DNA of 35,303 nt from an uncultured Eubacteriales bacterium (GCA_902491475.1 CABUHY010000021.1:1-35303), one strand, 5' to 3'; positions 23,638 to 31,627 are shown, counted from the stretch's first letter. Translations and numbers: made by a program. Notes: generated from the letters alone by a model not told the origin.

Positions 23638-24069
23638 TTATAATTTTTCGGTTTCCACACGCAGGAAGCGTGTCAGCCTTGAAGAAATGTCAAGGTATAT
23701 TTTAAGCTCCTCCTCGGAGAGCTTTTCGTAAGCTTTTATTTCCGCCTGTCTTAAACGGACTGCGGTACTGTCGGCAAGCTCCCTGCCGCTTTCCGTAAGT
23801 ATGATTTTTTTCTGCTTCCTTGATGTCTTTAATACTTCAAGGGTTACAAAGCCGTCCTTTACAAGCTTTGAAATTGCCGTGTTTACAGTCTGCTTTGAGA
23901 AACAGCACTGACGGCAAAGCTCCTGTTGGGTATGTTCTTCCCCGCCGTCCGAAAGGATATACAAAATCCACAGTGCGGTGTCGGAAAGTCCGAATTTTAC
24001 CGCAACCTTGTGATATATTGAGTCCTGTGCTTTTTGCTGTCGGTCAATTAAATCTATATAATTTTTCGT
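23638..24069 (-). CDS. MarR-family regulator, apparently starting at ACG
   Basis: 143 residues if translation begins at the ACG codon at 24067-24069 (then M-KNYIDLIDRQQKAQDS). A GGGGGAG ribosome site ends 6 nt before that codon. No in-frame ATG, GTG or TTG lies between the promoter and the HTH. The longer open frame reaching 24231 begins at TTG without a ribosome site and would run through a terminator, the -35, -10 and two operators, so I reject it. The wHTH spans about 40-110 (ELCRQCCFSKQTVNTAISKLVKDGFV). Family length is about 145. It sits just upstream of MATE A and likely controls it. The ACG may be a rare start, a disabled start or a sequence error. Confidence 0.8.
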   Translation of the reverse strand, partial: TKNYIDLIDRQQKAQDSIYHKVAVKFGLSDTALWILYILSDGGEEHTQQELCRQCCFSKQTVNTAISKLVKDGFVTLEVLKTSRKQKKIILTESGRELADSTAVRLRQAEIKAYEKLSEEELKIYLDISSRLTRFLRVETEKL

Positions 24070-24094
24070 AAAAATCTCCCCCGATAATGTATCC

Positions 24095-24146
24095 GGTCCG
24101 AAAACGGACCAAGTAATATTATAGTCCGATTTCGGACTGAGGTCAA
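24095..24146 (-). promoter_or_regulatory. marR-MATE promoter with two MarR-type operators
   Basis: On the minus strand, -35 TTGACC (24141-24146), 17-bp spacer, -10 TATAAT (24118-24123). Palindrome 1, AGTCCGATTTCGGACT on the plus strand (24123-24138), fills the spacer. Palindrome 2, GGTCCGAAAACGGACC (24095-24110), covers the expected transcription start. Both share GTCCG-N4-CGGAC and their centres are 28 bp apart. Confidence 0.85.
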
Positions 24147-24172
24147 TATGAAATATGTCTCTTAATAAACAG

Positions 24173-24210
24173 AAAAAATCGAGAAGTTCTTTTGTCGCTT
24201 CCCGATTTTT
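24173..24210 (-). terminator. Terminator after the flavodoxin/ferredoxin gene
   Basis: AAAAAATCGAGAAG (24173-24186) pairs with CTTCCCGATTTTT (24198-24210) with one mismatch; on the minus strand the stem ends in T6. Confidence 0.8.
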
Positions 24211-24237
24211 GAAAATTTCCTTGAAGATCAAAACCGT

Positions 24238-24987
24238 TTATATTTTTCCTTTCATATTTGGGTTAATATACTGTCCGTGATTTTTTGTTCTGTTTTGGTA
24301 TTGAATGGCAAATTTAGGACATCTGTGTAAGCAGCCTAAGCACATAACACATTTATCTTTTATCCATTTTGGCTTTCCGTTTTGCATTTCAATCGCATTT
24401 ACGGGACATTTTTTTGCACACAAGCCACAGCCGATGCAAGTATCTTCCAGCACAAAATTTGAAGTCTTTCTAACCTTATTGTTATATATCGGCTCCATAA
24501 CAGTATCAACAACAAATTTCGGAATCGTAAATCCCATAAAATTGCCTTTTTCTTTTTTGCTTATTTTATCGATTATAAAATCTATTTGTGTTTCTGTATT
24601 TTTAGTGAATTTCGCAATTTTTTCATCGGTCGACAAATCAAATGTAGGGGTCCAAGTATCAGGCATTTGAACCGAATAGTAAGCATTTATTTCTTTACCT
24701 TTTATGAGTCCGTTTGCTACCTTACCTGTCGCACCGCAGGTTGTTCCGTATGTTGCGATAAAATATAAATACTCACATTCAAAATTTGCTTTTTCGATAA
24801 ATTCTCTTACTATACTCGGCAGAGTCCAATTGTATGTAGGCGTAATTATCCCGATGCTTTCATCACTGAAATCAAACTTATTTTCCTTAATGCAATCAAC
24901 GACGGAGATCATTTTTTCATCGATTTTTTTGCTGATCCTTTCGGAAACATATTTTGAATTGCCGGTTGCTGAAAAATACAATATCAT
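24238..24987 (-). CDS. Flavodoxin-domain plus 2x[4Fe-4S] ferredoxin protein (EFR1-type)
   Basis: 249 residues. A flavodoxin-like N-terminal half carries the FMN phosphate loop FSATGNSKYV (5-14) and PTYNWTLP. Two ferredoxin clusters near the C-terminus are CIGCGLCAKKCP and CVMCLGCLHRCP. It is a soluble cytoplasmic electron carrier; donor and acceptor are unknown. Its ATG overlaps the ArsR stop (ATGA), so the two genes form one unit. Codon choice is clearly more AT-rich than in the surrounding genes, suggesting recent acquisition. Confidence 0.9.
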   Translation of the reverse strand: MILYFSATGNSKYVSERISKKIDEKMISVVDCIKENKFDFSDESIGIITPTYNWTLPSIVREFIEKANFECEYLYFIATYGTTCGATGKVANGLIKGKEINAYYSVQMPDTWTPTFDLSTDEKIAKFTKNTETQIDFIIDKISKKEKGNFMGFTIPKFVVDTVMEPIYNNKVRKTSNFVLEDTCIGCGLCAKKCPVNAIEMQNGKPKWIKDKCVMCLGCLHRCPKFAIQYQNRTKNHGQYINPNMKGKI

Positions 24988-25340
24988 TTTCTTACCTCAT
25001 TTTTATTAACATTACCGTCTGTTACACTTTCATAGGCAAAATCAACAACTGATTTTATTTTTGCCCATTTTCCCTTATCTGCCTTTATAAAATAGTAATT
25101 TTTTGTTCCGTCTTCATACATATCGACAAGTCCGGCTTCTCTTAACACTTTCAAATGATGTGAAACGGACGGACGGGTAAAATGCGAAAGCTCGGCAATT
25201 TTACCGACCCTCATAGCATCGGTATGTTCAAGCAAAACCATAAATATTATTTGCCGTGAAGAGTCGCCCAGCGCAGTAAGCGTTTTTGACAGTTCTTCAA
25301 ACCCCTCTGCAATTATTTCTCTGCGTTTGATACATTCCAT
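24984..25340 (-). CDS. ArsR-family winged-helix regulator
   Basis: 118 residues. The ArsR-type wHTH spans about 20-95: LTALGDSSRQIIFMVLLEH, then the recognition helix HFTRPSVSHHLKVLREAGLV and wing DGTKNYYF. No CXC metal-binding pair lies in the recognition-helix region, so a metal ligand is not indicated. AAAGGA lies 7 nt before the ATG. A perfect 16-bp palindrome lies 39 bp upstream and is the obvious operator. Co-transcribed with the flavodoxin/ferredoxin gene, which it probably represses. AT-rich like its partner. Confidence 0.9.
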   Translation of the reverse strand: MECIKRREIIAEGFEELSKTLTALGDSSRQIIFMVLLEHTDAMRVGKIAELSHFTRPSVSHHLKVLREAGLVDMYEDGTKNYYFIKADKGKWAKIKSVVDFAYESVTDGNVNKNEVRK

Positions 25341-25378
25341 AACATCGTCCTTTCGTTAATGACGGTAAACCTACAAAT

Positions 25379-25394
25379 TTATGTTAACACATAA
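25379..25394. promoter_or_regulatory. Candidate ArsR operator
   Basis: TTATGTTAACACATAA, arms TTATGT/ACATAA around TAAC, 39 bp upstream of the arsR ATG. Confidence 0.55.
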
Positions 25395-25430
25395 GGAGCA
25401 AAAAATCCACATTGGTAAAAGAAGTCTTTA

Positions 25431-25465
25431 CAAAAAATACCGACACTCAACTGAAAGTGTCGGTA
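25431..25465 (-). terminator. Terminator of the kinase-MATE operon
   Basis: TACCGACACT (25438-25447) with AGTGTCGGTA (25456-25465), 8-nt loop; T6 follows on the minus strand. Confidence 0.92.
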
Positions 25466-25480
25466 AAATTTTATTATCTG

Positions 25481-26821
25481 TTATGCTTTGAGCTTTTCCT
25501 TTTTCCAGGGACCGGTTACATAGAAGATTATTGAAAGCACCGTAGCCGCGCACCAGCCTACGGGCCAAGCGCACCAAATTCCCGTTGCGCCGAGCGAGGT
25601 TTTGGAGAAAACCGCCGCCATAATGACACGCAAAATCAAATCGGTAAATGTGGCAATCATAAACTTGTTCATCATTCCCGCGCCTCTCAAAATACCGTCC
25701 GCAACAAGCTTCGCAGATACTATGAAATAGAACGGAGAGAGAATTTTAAGATATGTAATACCCGTCTGAATTGCCGTCTGTGTGGGTTCGTCCATAAAGA
25801 GTTTGAGGAAGAATTCTCCCTTGAAGAAATAGAGCAGAAACAGCGGCAAGCTCAACAGCCACACCATTTTAAGTCCTGCCGAGAAGCCCTGCTTGACACG
25901 GACAAGTTTTCCCGCACCGATATTCTGCGCCGTGTAGTTTGAAATTCCGTTTCCGAGGGTCGTGAACGAAGTTATAACAAGGTTATTGAGCTTGACTGCC
26001 GCCGAATAACCTGCCATAACGGGAGCACCGAAACCATTGATAATACCCTGAATTATTATGTTGCCGATTGAAATAAAGCTCTGCTGCAATGTGCTCGGTA
26101 CGGCAATTATGACAATCTGCTTCAAAATCTGCTTATCAAAAATCGGACAGTTCTTTTCCCTGTCGATTTTGTTGAGGCGCTTGAAGACGACCGCTACCGC
26201 AAGGATACAGCTTATACCCTGGCAGATAAAGGTTGCCCATGCCACACCCGCAACGCCCATATGAAACGATTTTACGAACCATATATCGACCGCAATGTTT
26301 GAAAGAGACGATACGGCGAGAAAATAAAACGGTGTTTTCGAGTCGCCGAGCGCAGAGAAAATACCCGTCGCAATATTATAGAAGAATACGAACGGAAGTC
26401 CCCATACATAAATATCAAGGTAGAGCTTTGAGTCCGCAAAGACCTCGTCGGGTGTTCTGATAAGCCGAAGCAGTGTGCCCGCTCCGAATATGCCGATAAG
26501 CATCAGCAAAACGCAAAGACCTGCGCTGAAAATGCAGGCGGTATAAACGGAGGTCTTAACCTTTTTATATTCCTTTGCGCCGAAAAATCTTGAAACCACA
26601 ACCGAACATCCCATATTGCATCCGAAAGCGAACGCAATAAATATCAGCGTGATTTCGTAGCTGTTGCCGACAGCCGCAAGGGCGTTTTCGCCGACGAACT
26701 TACCTGCGACAAAGCTGTCCGCTATGTTGTAAAGCTGCTGGAAAATAATACTTCCGAACAGCGGCAGGCAAAACTTCCACAATACCGATTGCGGCTTGCC
26801 CACAGTCAAATCCTTATTCAT
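25481..26821 (-). CDS. MATE-family efflux transporter (B)
   Basis: 446 residues, about 12 membrane segments. The opening KPQSVLWKFCLPLFGSIIFQQLYNIADSFVAGKFVG is characteristic of clostridial MATE pumps; the second half starts near KQIVIIAVPSTLQQSFISIGN. Probably Na+ or H+ driven; substrate unknown. Its ATG lies inside the last codons of the upstream kinase-like gene (8-bp overlap), so expression is coupled. Clearly distinct in sequence from MATE A, so not a recent duplicate. Confidence 0.94.
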   Translation of the reverse strand: MNKDLTVGKPQSVLWKFCLPLFGSIIFQQLYNIADSFVAGKFVGENALAAVGNSYEITLIFIAFAFGCNMGCSVVVSRFFGAKEYKKVKTSVYTACIFSAGLCVLLMLIGIFGAGTLLRLIRTPDEVFADSKLYLDIYVWGLPFVFFYNIATGIFSALGDSKTPFYFLAVSSLSNIAVDIWFVKSFHMGVAGVAWATFICQGISCILAVAVVFKRLNKIDREKNCPIFDKQILKQIVIIAVPSTLQQSFISIGNIIIQGIINGFGAPVMAGYSAAVKLNNLVITSFTTLGNGISNYTAQNIGAGKLVRVKQGFSAGLKMVWLLSLPLFLLYFFKGEFFLKLFMDEPTQTAIQTGITYLKILSPFYFIVSAKLVADGILRGAGMMNKFMIATFTDLILRVIMAAVFSKTSLGATGIWCAWPVGWCAATVLSIIFYVTGPWKKEKLKA

Positions 26822-27434
26822 TTTCCTTTCCTTCCGTTTCCTTTAAGCATTTTATAATTGTATTAACACATATGTCCGTGCCGAGCGTACTGCTTGAAAG
26901 CATCATATCATAGCTCTCGGGCATACCCCACTGAGTGTCCGAATAGAAATCGAAAAACTGCTTTCTCATCCTGTCCATATGCTTTATCCTGTGAGCCGCC
27001 GCCCTTTCGTCAAGTCGGTTTCTGCTCATTACACGGCGTACCCTGTCCTCATGGTCGGCATAGATGAACACCGACAGCACTTCGTCCTTGGGAAGTATCG
27101 CCGAGGCGCAACGGCCGATTATAACGCAATCGCCCTTCTTACCGATTTCCTCTATAACTCTTTTTTCGGCGTCGTATGCAAGCTGACTTTCGGAATAAAA
27201 CGCATTTCCTATACCTGCCATATCGGCATACGGGTTACCGCTTAAAAACTGAATACTGTTGATAGGCGACTCCTCGGTTTTTGAAATAAAATCCTCGCTC
27301 ATACCCGATTCAAACGCCGCCTTTTTGATAAGCAGCTTATCATAGCAGGGAATTTGAAGAGTGCGGGCAAGCTTTTCGCCTATCTCACGGCCGCCGCTTC
27401 CGTACTGTCTGCCGATACAAATAATCTTACTCAT
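26814..27434 (-). CDS. Cytidylate kinase-like protein
   Basis: 206 residues from the ATG giving MSKIICIGRQYGSGGREIGEKLA; AAGGAAG lies upstream. The P-loop is GRQYGSGGREIG (8-19) and an arginine-rich lid region is seen at DRVRRVMSRNRLDERAAAHR. It belongs to the cytidylate kinase-like family common in Clostridia, which differs from housekeeping Cmk; its substrate is not established. Forms a two-gene operon with MATE B and faces a LysR regulator. Confidence 0.88.
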   Translation of the reverse strand: MSKIICIGRQYGSGGREIGEKLARTLQIPCYDKLLIKKAAFESGMSEDFISKTEESPINSIQFLSGNPYADMAGIGNAFYSESQLAYDAEKRVIEEIGKKGDCVIIGRCASAILPKDEVLSVFIYADHEDRVRRVMSRNRLDERAAAHRIKHMDRMRKQFFDFYSDTQWGMPESYDMMLSSSTLGTDICVNTIIKCLKETEGKENE

Positions 27435-27484
27435 ATTCGTCGCTTCCTTTTGAATTTTTACGGTTGCTTTTCTTGAACGCATAT

Positions 27485-27513
27485 ATTATAATTTGATACA
27501 AGATATGTGTAAA
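27485..27513 (-). promoter_or_regulatory. Promoter of the kinase-MATE B operon
   Basis: Minus strand: -35 TTTACA (27508-27513), 17-bp spacer, -10 TATAAT (27485-27490), in the 126-bp spacer shared with the divergent LysR gene. Confidence 0.7.
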
Positions 27514-27560
27514 ATGTCAATATTTAATTTTAGTATATCAATTTTATATGGAGAAAGCAT

Positions 27561-28445
27561 ATGAATATCAGCTACGACTATTACAGAATTTTCTATTTTG
27601 TCGCAAAGTACGGCAGTTTCACATCAGCCGCCAATGCGCTTTTCAACAACCAGCCGAATATCACAAGGACGGTAAAAAAACTCGAAGAGGAGCTCGGGTG
27701 CACGCTGTTTGTCCGCCACAGGCACGGTGTGACGCTGACCCCCGAGGGCGAAAAGCTGTATGCAAGGATTGCCACCGCAGTCGAGAGCATAAAACTCGGC
27801 GAGGAGGAAATTGAACAGGATAAAAGCCTGCAATCGGGCAAGGTTACGGTTGCGGTCAGCGAAATTGCGCTTCACTGCTCGCTTTTGCCCGCATTGAAAA
27901 AATTCAGAGGCAGCTATCCGGGCGTAAAGCTTAAAATATCAAACCTTACAACGCCGCAGGCAATCGCAATGCTTAAAAACGGGCTTGCCGACTTTGCGCT
28001 TGTGACAAAGCCGTTTGATTTGCCGTCGGAAATAACCTCGGTCAAATTGAGAGATATAAAAGAGGTTCCCGTATGCAGTTCGGAATTTTCACTTGAAACG
28101 GGAACTGTACTGACGGCGCATCAGCTGACAAACTACCCGATTATAGGTCTCGGAGAGAGAACGGGCTCACATAAGTTCTATACCGATTATTTCAATTCGT
28201 CGGGCTTACCGTTTGAGCCCGAAATCGAGGCAAACGCCGCCGACCAGATTTTGCCGATGATAAAATCAGACCTCGGAATAGGCTTTGTGCCCGAGGAATT
28301 CCTTGAAAACGAGGATTTATCGAACCTGATAATTCTGAACATCACGCCGCCGATTCCCGAAAGAAGCATATGTCTGCTCAAACGAAAGGGCGTGCACTCG
28401 GGTCTTGCCGCCTCGGAGCTCGAAAGGATAATTTTCACAAAATGA
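27561..28445 (+). CDS. LysR-family transcriptional regulator
   Basis: 294 residues, usual LysR length. The N-terminal wHTH (2-60) reads YYRIFYFVAKYGSFTSAANALFNNQPNITRTVKKLEEELG, followed by a linker helix and a periplasmic-binding-like effector domain (about 90-290). GGAG is 7-10 nt before the ATG. Being divergent from the kinase-MATE B operon, it most likely regulates that operon; the inducer is unknown. A hairpin with T run ends its transcript. Confidence 0.93.
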   Translation: MNISYDYYRIFYFVAKYGSFTSAANALFNNQPNITRTVKKLEEELGCTLFVRHRHGVTLTPEGEKLYARIATAVESIKLGEEEIEQDKSLQSGKVTVAVSEIALHCSLLPALKKFRGSYPGVKLKISNLTTPQAIAMLKNGLADFALVTKPFDLPSEITSVKLRDIKEVPVCSSEFSLETGTVLTAHQLTNYPIIGLGERTGSHKFYTDYFNSSGLPFEPEIEANAADQILPMIKSDLGIGFVPEEFLENEDLSNLIILNITPPIPERSICLLKRKGVHSGLAASELERIIFTK

Positions 28446-28519
28446 ACAATCCAATGATTGAGCATTCATACGGCGATTTTGCTTCAAAGCAACATCCTCT
28501 TGCACAATAATGCATTAAT

Positions 28520-28562
28520 CCCCACGGATATGCCGAGGCATATCTGTGAGGCTTGCTTTTTT
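28520..28562 (+). terminator. Terminator after the LysR gene
   Basis: A 15-position stem with one mismatch and one G-U pair (CCCCACGGATATGCC with GGCATATCTGTGAGG) is followed within a few bases by a T run at 28556-28562. Confidence 0.65.
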
Positions 28563-28621
28563 GTATCAAAAATATATTTTGAAGTGTGTTACAGCTTAAA
28601 ATCCGTAAAAATTTATCGGGT

Positions 28622-29521
28622 TTATTTTTGCATAACCGCTTCACGCTGTTCCTTTTTATCAAAGAACGGAGTGAAGTTTATCATAAACAGAAGTATGTAA
28701 GCCACCCACATAGGCAGGTTTTCTATAAAGGCGCTCTTGCCGACGGTTACGAGCAGCACAAGCATAAGCGCAAGTATTGCGGCGAAAATCACGGTAGCCG
28801 CCATATATTTTTTGTCCTTCTGTCTGAACTTGTGAACAAGGAAAATGATAATTCCCGCCGCACCGAGGAAAGCGAAAATCAACGCTGTTGACCAGTGCGC
28901 TATGCAACGGGGAGTGGGTATTAAATCAAGTCCCGCAGACGGCACATTTATAGTTACGAAAATCGCAGCACAGCCGAGCGAAGCGATGATTATTCCCGCC
29001 TTGCCGAAGTAGTTGTTCTTTCGATACATATAAAGCGTGTTTGTGTAGATGGAAACCGAGGCGAGCACGCCCCAAAGCTTGAATCGCCACGGATATTTAA
29101 GTCCGAGCATACTTGCAGTTATGTCGGTAAGTATGTTTCCGAACTGCTCGGGATAGCTTAAAAAGCCGTAATATGTAATGAAAACGAAGCCCGCAATCAG
29201 GTTGACAATGCAAAAAGCGGTTACCCCTTTGGTAAGCTCCTTTGCAAAAAGTATCTTTTTAACAAATACACAGTAGAGCAACAAAATTACGGTTGAAACC
29301 GCCGTCCAAGCCCAAAACGAAGCCGAATTCGGAAACAGCGGAGTTTGGAGCATACCGTCGAACTTTGCAATAAACTCCTCTTTGGGCAGGTTTTCATATC
29401 CCTGCACCGACAAATACGGATATTGGTCCCAGCTCATAAAAATCGACATCCACAGACCGTAAACCGCCGCAATCACAACCCAGAGCACAGAATAAGCTTT
29501 CAGTGCCTTTTTGTTTTCCAT
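28622..29521 (-). CDS. Polytopic membrane protein, unknown function
   Basis: 299 residues; I do not recognise the family. About seven hydrophobic segments are visible, near residues 12-30, 70-90, 103-122, 150-165, 174-193, 212-230 and 240-262 with a further one at about 270-285. The first loop is long and contains SWDQYPYLSVQGYENLP. There is no catalytic motif or nucleotide-binding signature. It has its own promoter (TTGACA-16-TAAAAT) and a purine-rich ribosome site (GGGGG), and appears to be a single-gene unit. Confidence 0.8.
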   Translation of the reverse strand: MENKKALKAYSVLWVVIAAVYGLWMSIFMSWDQYPYLSVQGYENLPKEEFIAKFDGMLQTPLFPNSASFWAWTAVSTVILLLYCVFVKKILFAKELTKGVTAFCIVNLIAGFVFITYYGFLSYPEQFGNILTDITASMLGLKYPWRFKLWGVLASVSIYTNTLYMYRKNNYFGKAGIIIASLGCAAIFVTINVPSAGLDLIPTPRCIAHWSTALIFAFLGAAGIIIFLVHKFRQKDKKYMAATVIFAAILALMLVLLVTVGKSAFIENLPMWVAYILLFMINFTPFFDKKEQREAVMQK

Positions 29522-29561
29522 TTCTTTTACCCCCTTATAAAATTACCTCTCCTTTAGCCTT

Positions 29562-29589
29562 ATTTTATCACGCCTGTACCCGCTGTCAA
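29562..29589 (-). promoter_or_regulatory. Promoter of the membrane-protein gene
   Basis: Minus strand: TTGACA (29584-29589), 16-bp spacer, TAAAAT (29562-29567) with an upstream TG dinucleotide. About 40 nt before the ATG. Confidence 0.75.
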
Positions 29590-29693
29590 GTGTATTTGTG
29601 CGTTGCCGTCCGCTCTTTTCCGCGAGTATTCGGTATTAAAGGGGCTTTGAAGTCATATTTTTATACAATTTTCCCGAAAATGAAATAAAGTCC

Positions 29694-29722
29694 TTGAAAA
29701 TCGACAAAAATAACAGTATAAT
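29694..29722 (+). promoter_or_regulatory. Promoter of the PHP operon
   Basis: TTGAAA (29694-29699), 17-bp spacer, TATAAT (29717-29722). The predicted leader is about 90 nt and AT-rich; no convincing leader peptide or riboswitch is seen. Confidence 0.8.
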
Positions 29723-29820
29723 TATATATGTAGTATATTGCGGGTTTATGCACAAAAATTTACATACAACTCAATTTTGTGATATATATGATACTTTTTT
29801 TGATTTGAGGAGGAAAGAAA

Positions 29821-30714
29821 TTGAACGGAGATTTACATTGTCATACAAAACTTTCAGACGGTTCTCTCGGTATTGAAGATTTAATTGTTTTAGCGAAAAA
29901 AAGAGGGCTTACCACCATTGCCATTACTGACCACGACTGCCTTGCAGGCACGGTCAGAGGAAAAATAATCGGCGAGAGGTACGGTATTCAGGTCATTCCC
30001 GGCGTCGAGCTGTCGGCAAATGACACAAAGACAGGTAAAAAGGTTCACATTCTTTGCTATCTCAGCGATATGCCCGCAAGACTTGAGGGACTTTGCCACA
30101 GGAATTCGCTTGCGAGAAAAAAGGCCGCTCACATTATGATGCTTCACGCTGCAAAGAGGTTTCCCGTTACAACGGAATTTATCGTAAAATGCGCTACGGG
30201 TTCGACCAACATTTACAAGCAGCATATTATGCAGGCTCTTATGGAGTCGGGCTATACGACATCAATTTACGGTGAGCTTTACGACGAGCTGTTCTCAAAG
30301 GACTCGCCGAACAATATTCTTGTTACGCCGAAGTACCCCGACATTGAAGAGGTTATCGGTGCGGTGCACGACGCAGGCGGTGTTGCGGTTCTCGCTCACC
30401 CGTATATGTTTGACAACCTTGATTCATTGCCGAGGCTTATCGAATGCGGTCTTGACGGCATCGAGGTATGGCATCCGTCGGCAACCGAGGAACAGCAGGA
30501 AGAGCTTAAAAAGCTTGCGACAAAAAACAAATTGCTTATGACAGGCGGAACCGATTTCCATGGCCTTTATAACGATAAGCCCATTTCCATAGGCGACTAC
30601 GGCACTCCCGATGACGCCCTTTCAAAGCTTATGGGCTACAAGGCAAAGCAGAAGAGATTGCTTAAAAAAGCACAGAAGCTTGCCGAGGAAAACGCCGCCT
30701 CAGAAAACGCATAA
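29821..30714 (+). CDS. PHP-domain phosphoesterase
   Basis: 297 residues from a TTG start, with GGAGG (29809-29813) 7 nt upstream. PHP metal-binding motifs: DLHCHTKLSDGS (4-15), ITDHDCLAG (35-43), PGVELSA, LAHPYMF and GTDFHG near the C-terminus. The layout matches the YciV/RNase AM group, which hydrolyses 3',5'-nucleotide bisphosphates or acts as a 5'-3' exonuclease on short RNA; histidinol-phosphatase activity is less likely without his genes nearby. Followed 18 bp later by a co-transcribed hypothetical gene. Confidence 0.9.
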   Translation: MNGDLHCHTKLSDGSLGIEDLIVLAKKRGLTTIAITDHDCLAGTVRGKIIGERYGIQVIPGVELSANDTKTGKKVHILCYLSDMPARLEGLCHRNSLARKKAAHIMMLHAAKRFPVTTEFIVKCATGSTNIYKQHIMQALMESGYTTSIYGELYDELFSKDSPNNILVTPKYPDIEEVIGAVHDAGGVAVLAHPYMFDNLDSLPRLIECGLDGIEVWHPSATEEQQEELKKLATKNKLLMTGGTDFHGLYNDKPISIGDYGTPDDALSKLMGYKAKQKRLLKKAQKLAEENAASENA

Positions 30715-30732
30715 TCCGAACGGAGGTCTTTT

Positions 30733-31290
30733 ATGGACGACGATATTAAAATCTTTAACGCCAAGCCGAAAAGCGACACGCTTGACAGCATCGCCCTCAT
30801 TGAGGAGATGAACACCCAGCGTATGAACGGCAATACCGAAAAGGCAAAGCAGCTCGGTAAATACCTTTCCGACCGTTTTCTTGACAGCGAAGAGCTCAAA
30901 CGCTCGCTTGAAGAAGAGGTCGGGGCGCTCGATTATCCCCCGAAGGTTATTTTGCAGATAAAGATTTTGATGTTCTTTACGGCTGAATACTGTATAAACA
31001 GGCTTTTGCCCAACACCCTGCTCAAGAGCACTGCGACAAATACGATATATGACCGTGTTATGAAAAACGCAGGCGAGTTTTACAGGGAATTTTCCGACGG
31101 TGTGGAATACAGCTTTTATTACCTTGCGGTTAAAAAGGACGATATTCCGAGTGCGGTCGGTAAGGCTTTTGCAATGATTTGCCGAAAAGAGAACGACGCA
31201 ACATATGAAAAGCTCGGAAGCGATGTTTTCAGAGTTGTTTCAAAGGAAGTCGAATCGATTATCGAAAAGTACGGCTTTATAAACGAATAA
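30733..31290 (+). CDS. Hypothetical soluble protein downstream of the PHP gene
   Basis: 185 residues, family not recognised. Predicted mostly helical and charged, no signal or membrane segment, no metal or nucleotide motif. Start supported by CGGAGGT 5-8 nt before the ATG. It lies 18 bp after the PHP stop and a terminator follows, so it is the second gene of a two-gene operon and may act with the PHP enzyme. Confidence 0.85.
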   Translation: MDDDIKIFNAKPKSDTLDSIALIEEMNTQRMNGNTEKAKQLGKYLSDRFLDSEELKRSLEEEVGALDYPPKVILQIKILMFFTAEYCINRLLPNTLLKSTATNTIYDRVMKNAGEFYREFSDGVEYSFYYLAVKKDDIPSAVGKAFAMICRKENDATYEKLGSDVFRVVSKEVESIIEKYGFINE

Positions 31291-31306
31291 AGTATTGATA
31301 ATCTTT

Positions 31307-31336
31307 AAGCAGTTCCGTATCGGGACTGCTTTTTTC
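31307..31336 (+). terminator. Terminator of the PHP operon
   Basis: AAGCAGTTCC with GGGACTGCTT around a GTATC loop, then a T run. Confidence 0.88.
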
Positions 31337-31361
31337 TTTGCTCAGCCTTATTTTGACAAAC

Positions 31362-31403
31362 AAAAAGCCGCCGCAATCAACCGACATTAAATCGGTCAAT
31401 TGC
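31362..31403 (-). terminator. Probable terminator of the 57-residue gene
   Basis: GCAATCAACCGA (31373-31384) and TCGGTCAATTGC (31392-31403) pair at 10 of 12 positions; T5 follows on the minus strand. Confidence 0.55.
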
Positions 31404-31422
31404 GACAGCTCTGCATTATTGT

Positions 31423-31596
31423 TTATCTGTTTCTGTAAATGTCGCAGTGCTCATAATCGCTTTTACAGGTGTATTTAACCTGCCGTTCGTCCGCACTGTA
31501 ATCGTCGGGTCTGAAGGTCTTGCCGCATAATTTGCAATGATATACGCCTGAGAACATACCCGTACCCTCATAATCCAAATAATAACAATCCGACAT
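31423..31596 (-). CDS. 57-residue cysteine-rich small protein
   Basis: A small gene starting MSDCYYLDYEGTGMFSG and ending EHCDIYRNR. Cysteines are C4, C21, C24, C44 and C51; HCKLCGKTF is a zinc-finger-like CXXC. GGGGG lies about 7 nt before the ATG and a hairpin follows the stop, so a real gene is plausible despite its size. Function unknown. The tyrosine/aspartate-rich start is unusual for a zinc ribbon. Same strand as the AT-rich gene upstream (31 bp), possibly co-transcribed. Confidence 0.72.
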   Translation of the reverse strand: MSDCYYLDYEGTGMFSGVYHCKLCGKTFRPDDYSADERQVKYTCKSDYEHCDIYRNR

Positions 31597-31627
31597 ATTT
31601 ACGCCCCCTTTTTATATTGAAATTTTA

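Noticed and set aside
24070..24231. N-terminal extension of the MarR protein by 54 residues to a TTG at 24231
   Set aside because: It would run through an intrinsic terminator, the promoter boxes and two operators, has no ribosome site, and adds sequence foreign to the family.
29730..29820. Riboswitch or leader peptide before the PHP gene
   Set aside because: The roughly 90-nt leader is AT-rich without stable stems, terminator/antiterminator or a start with ribosome site.
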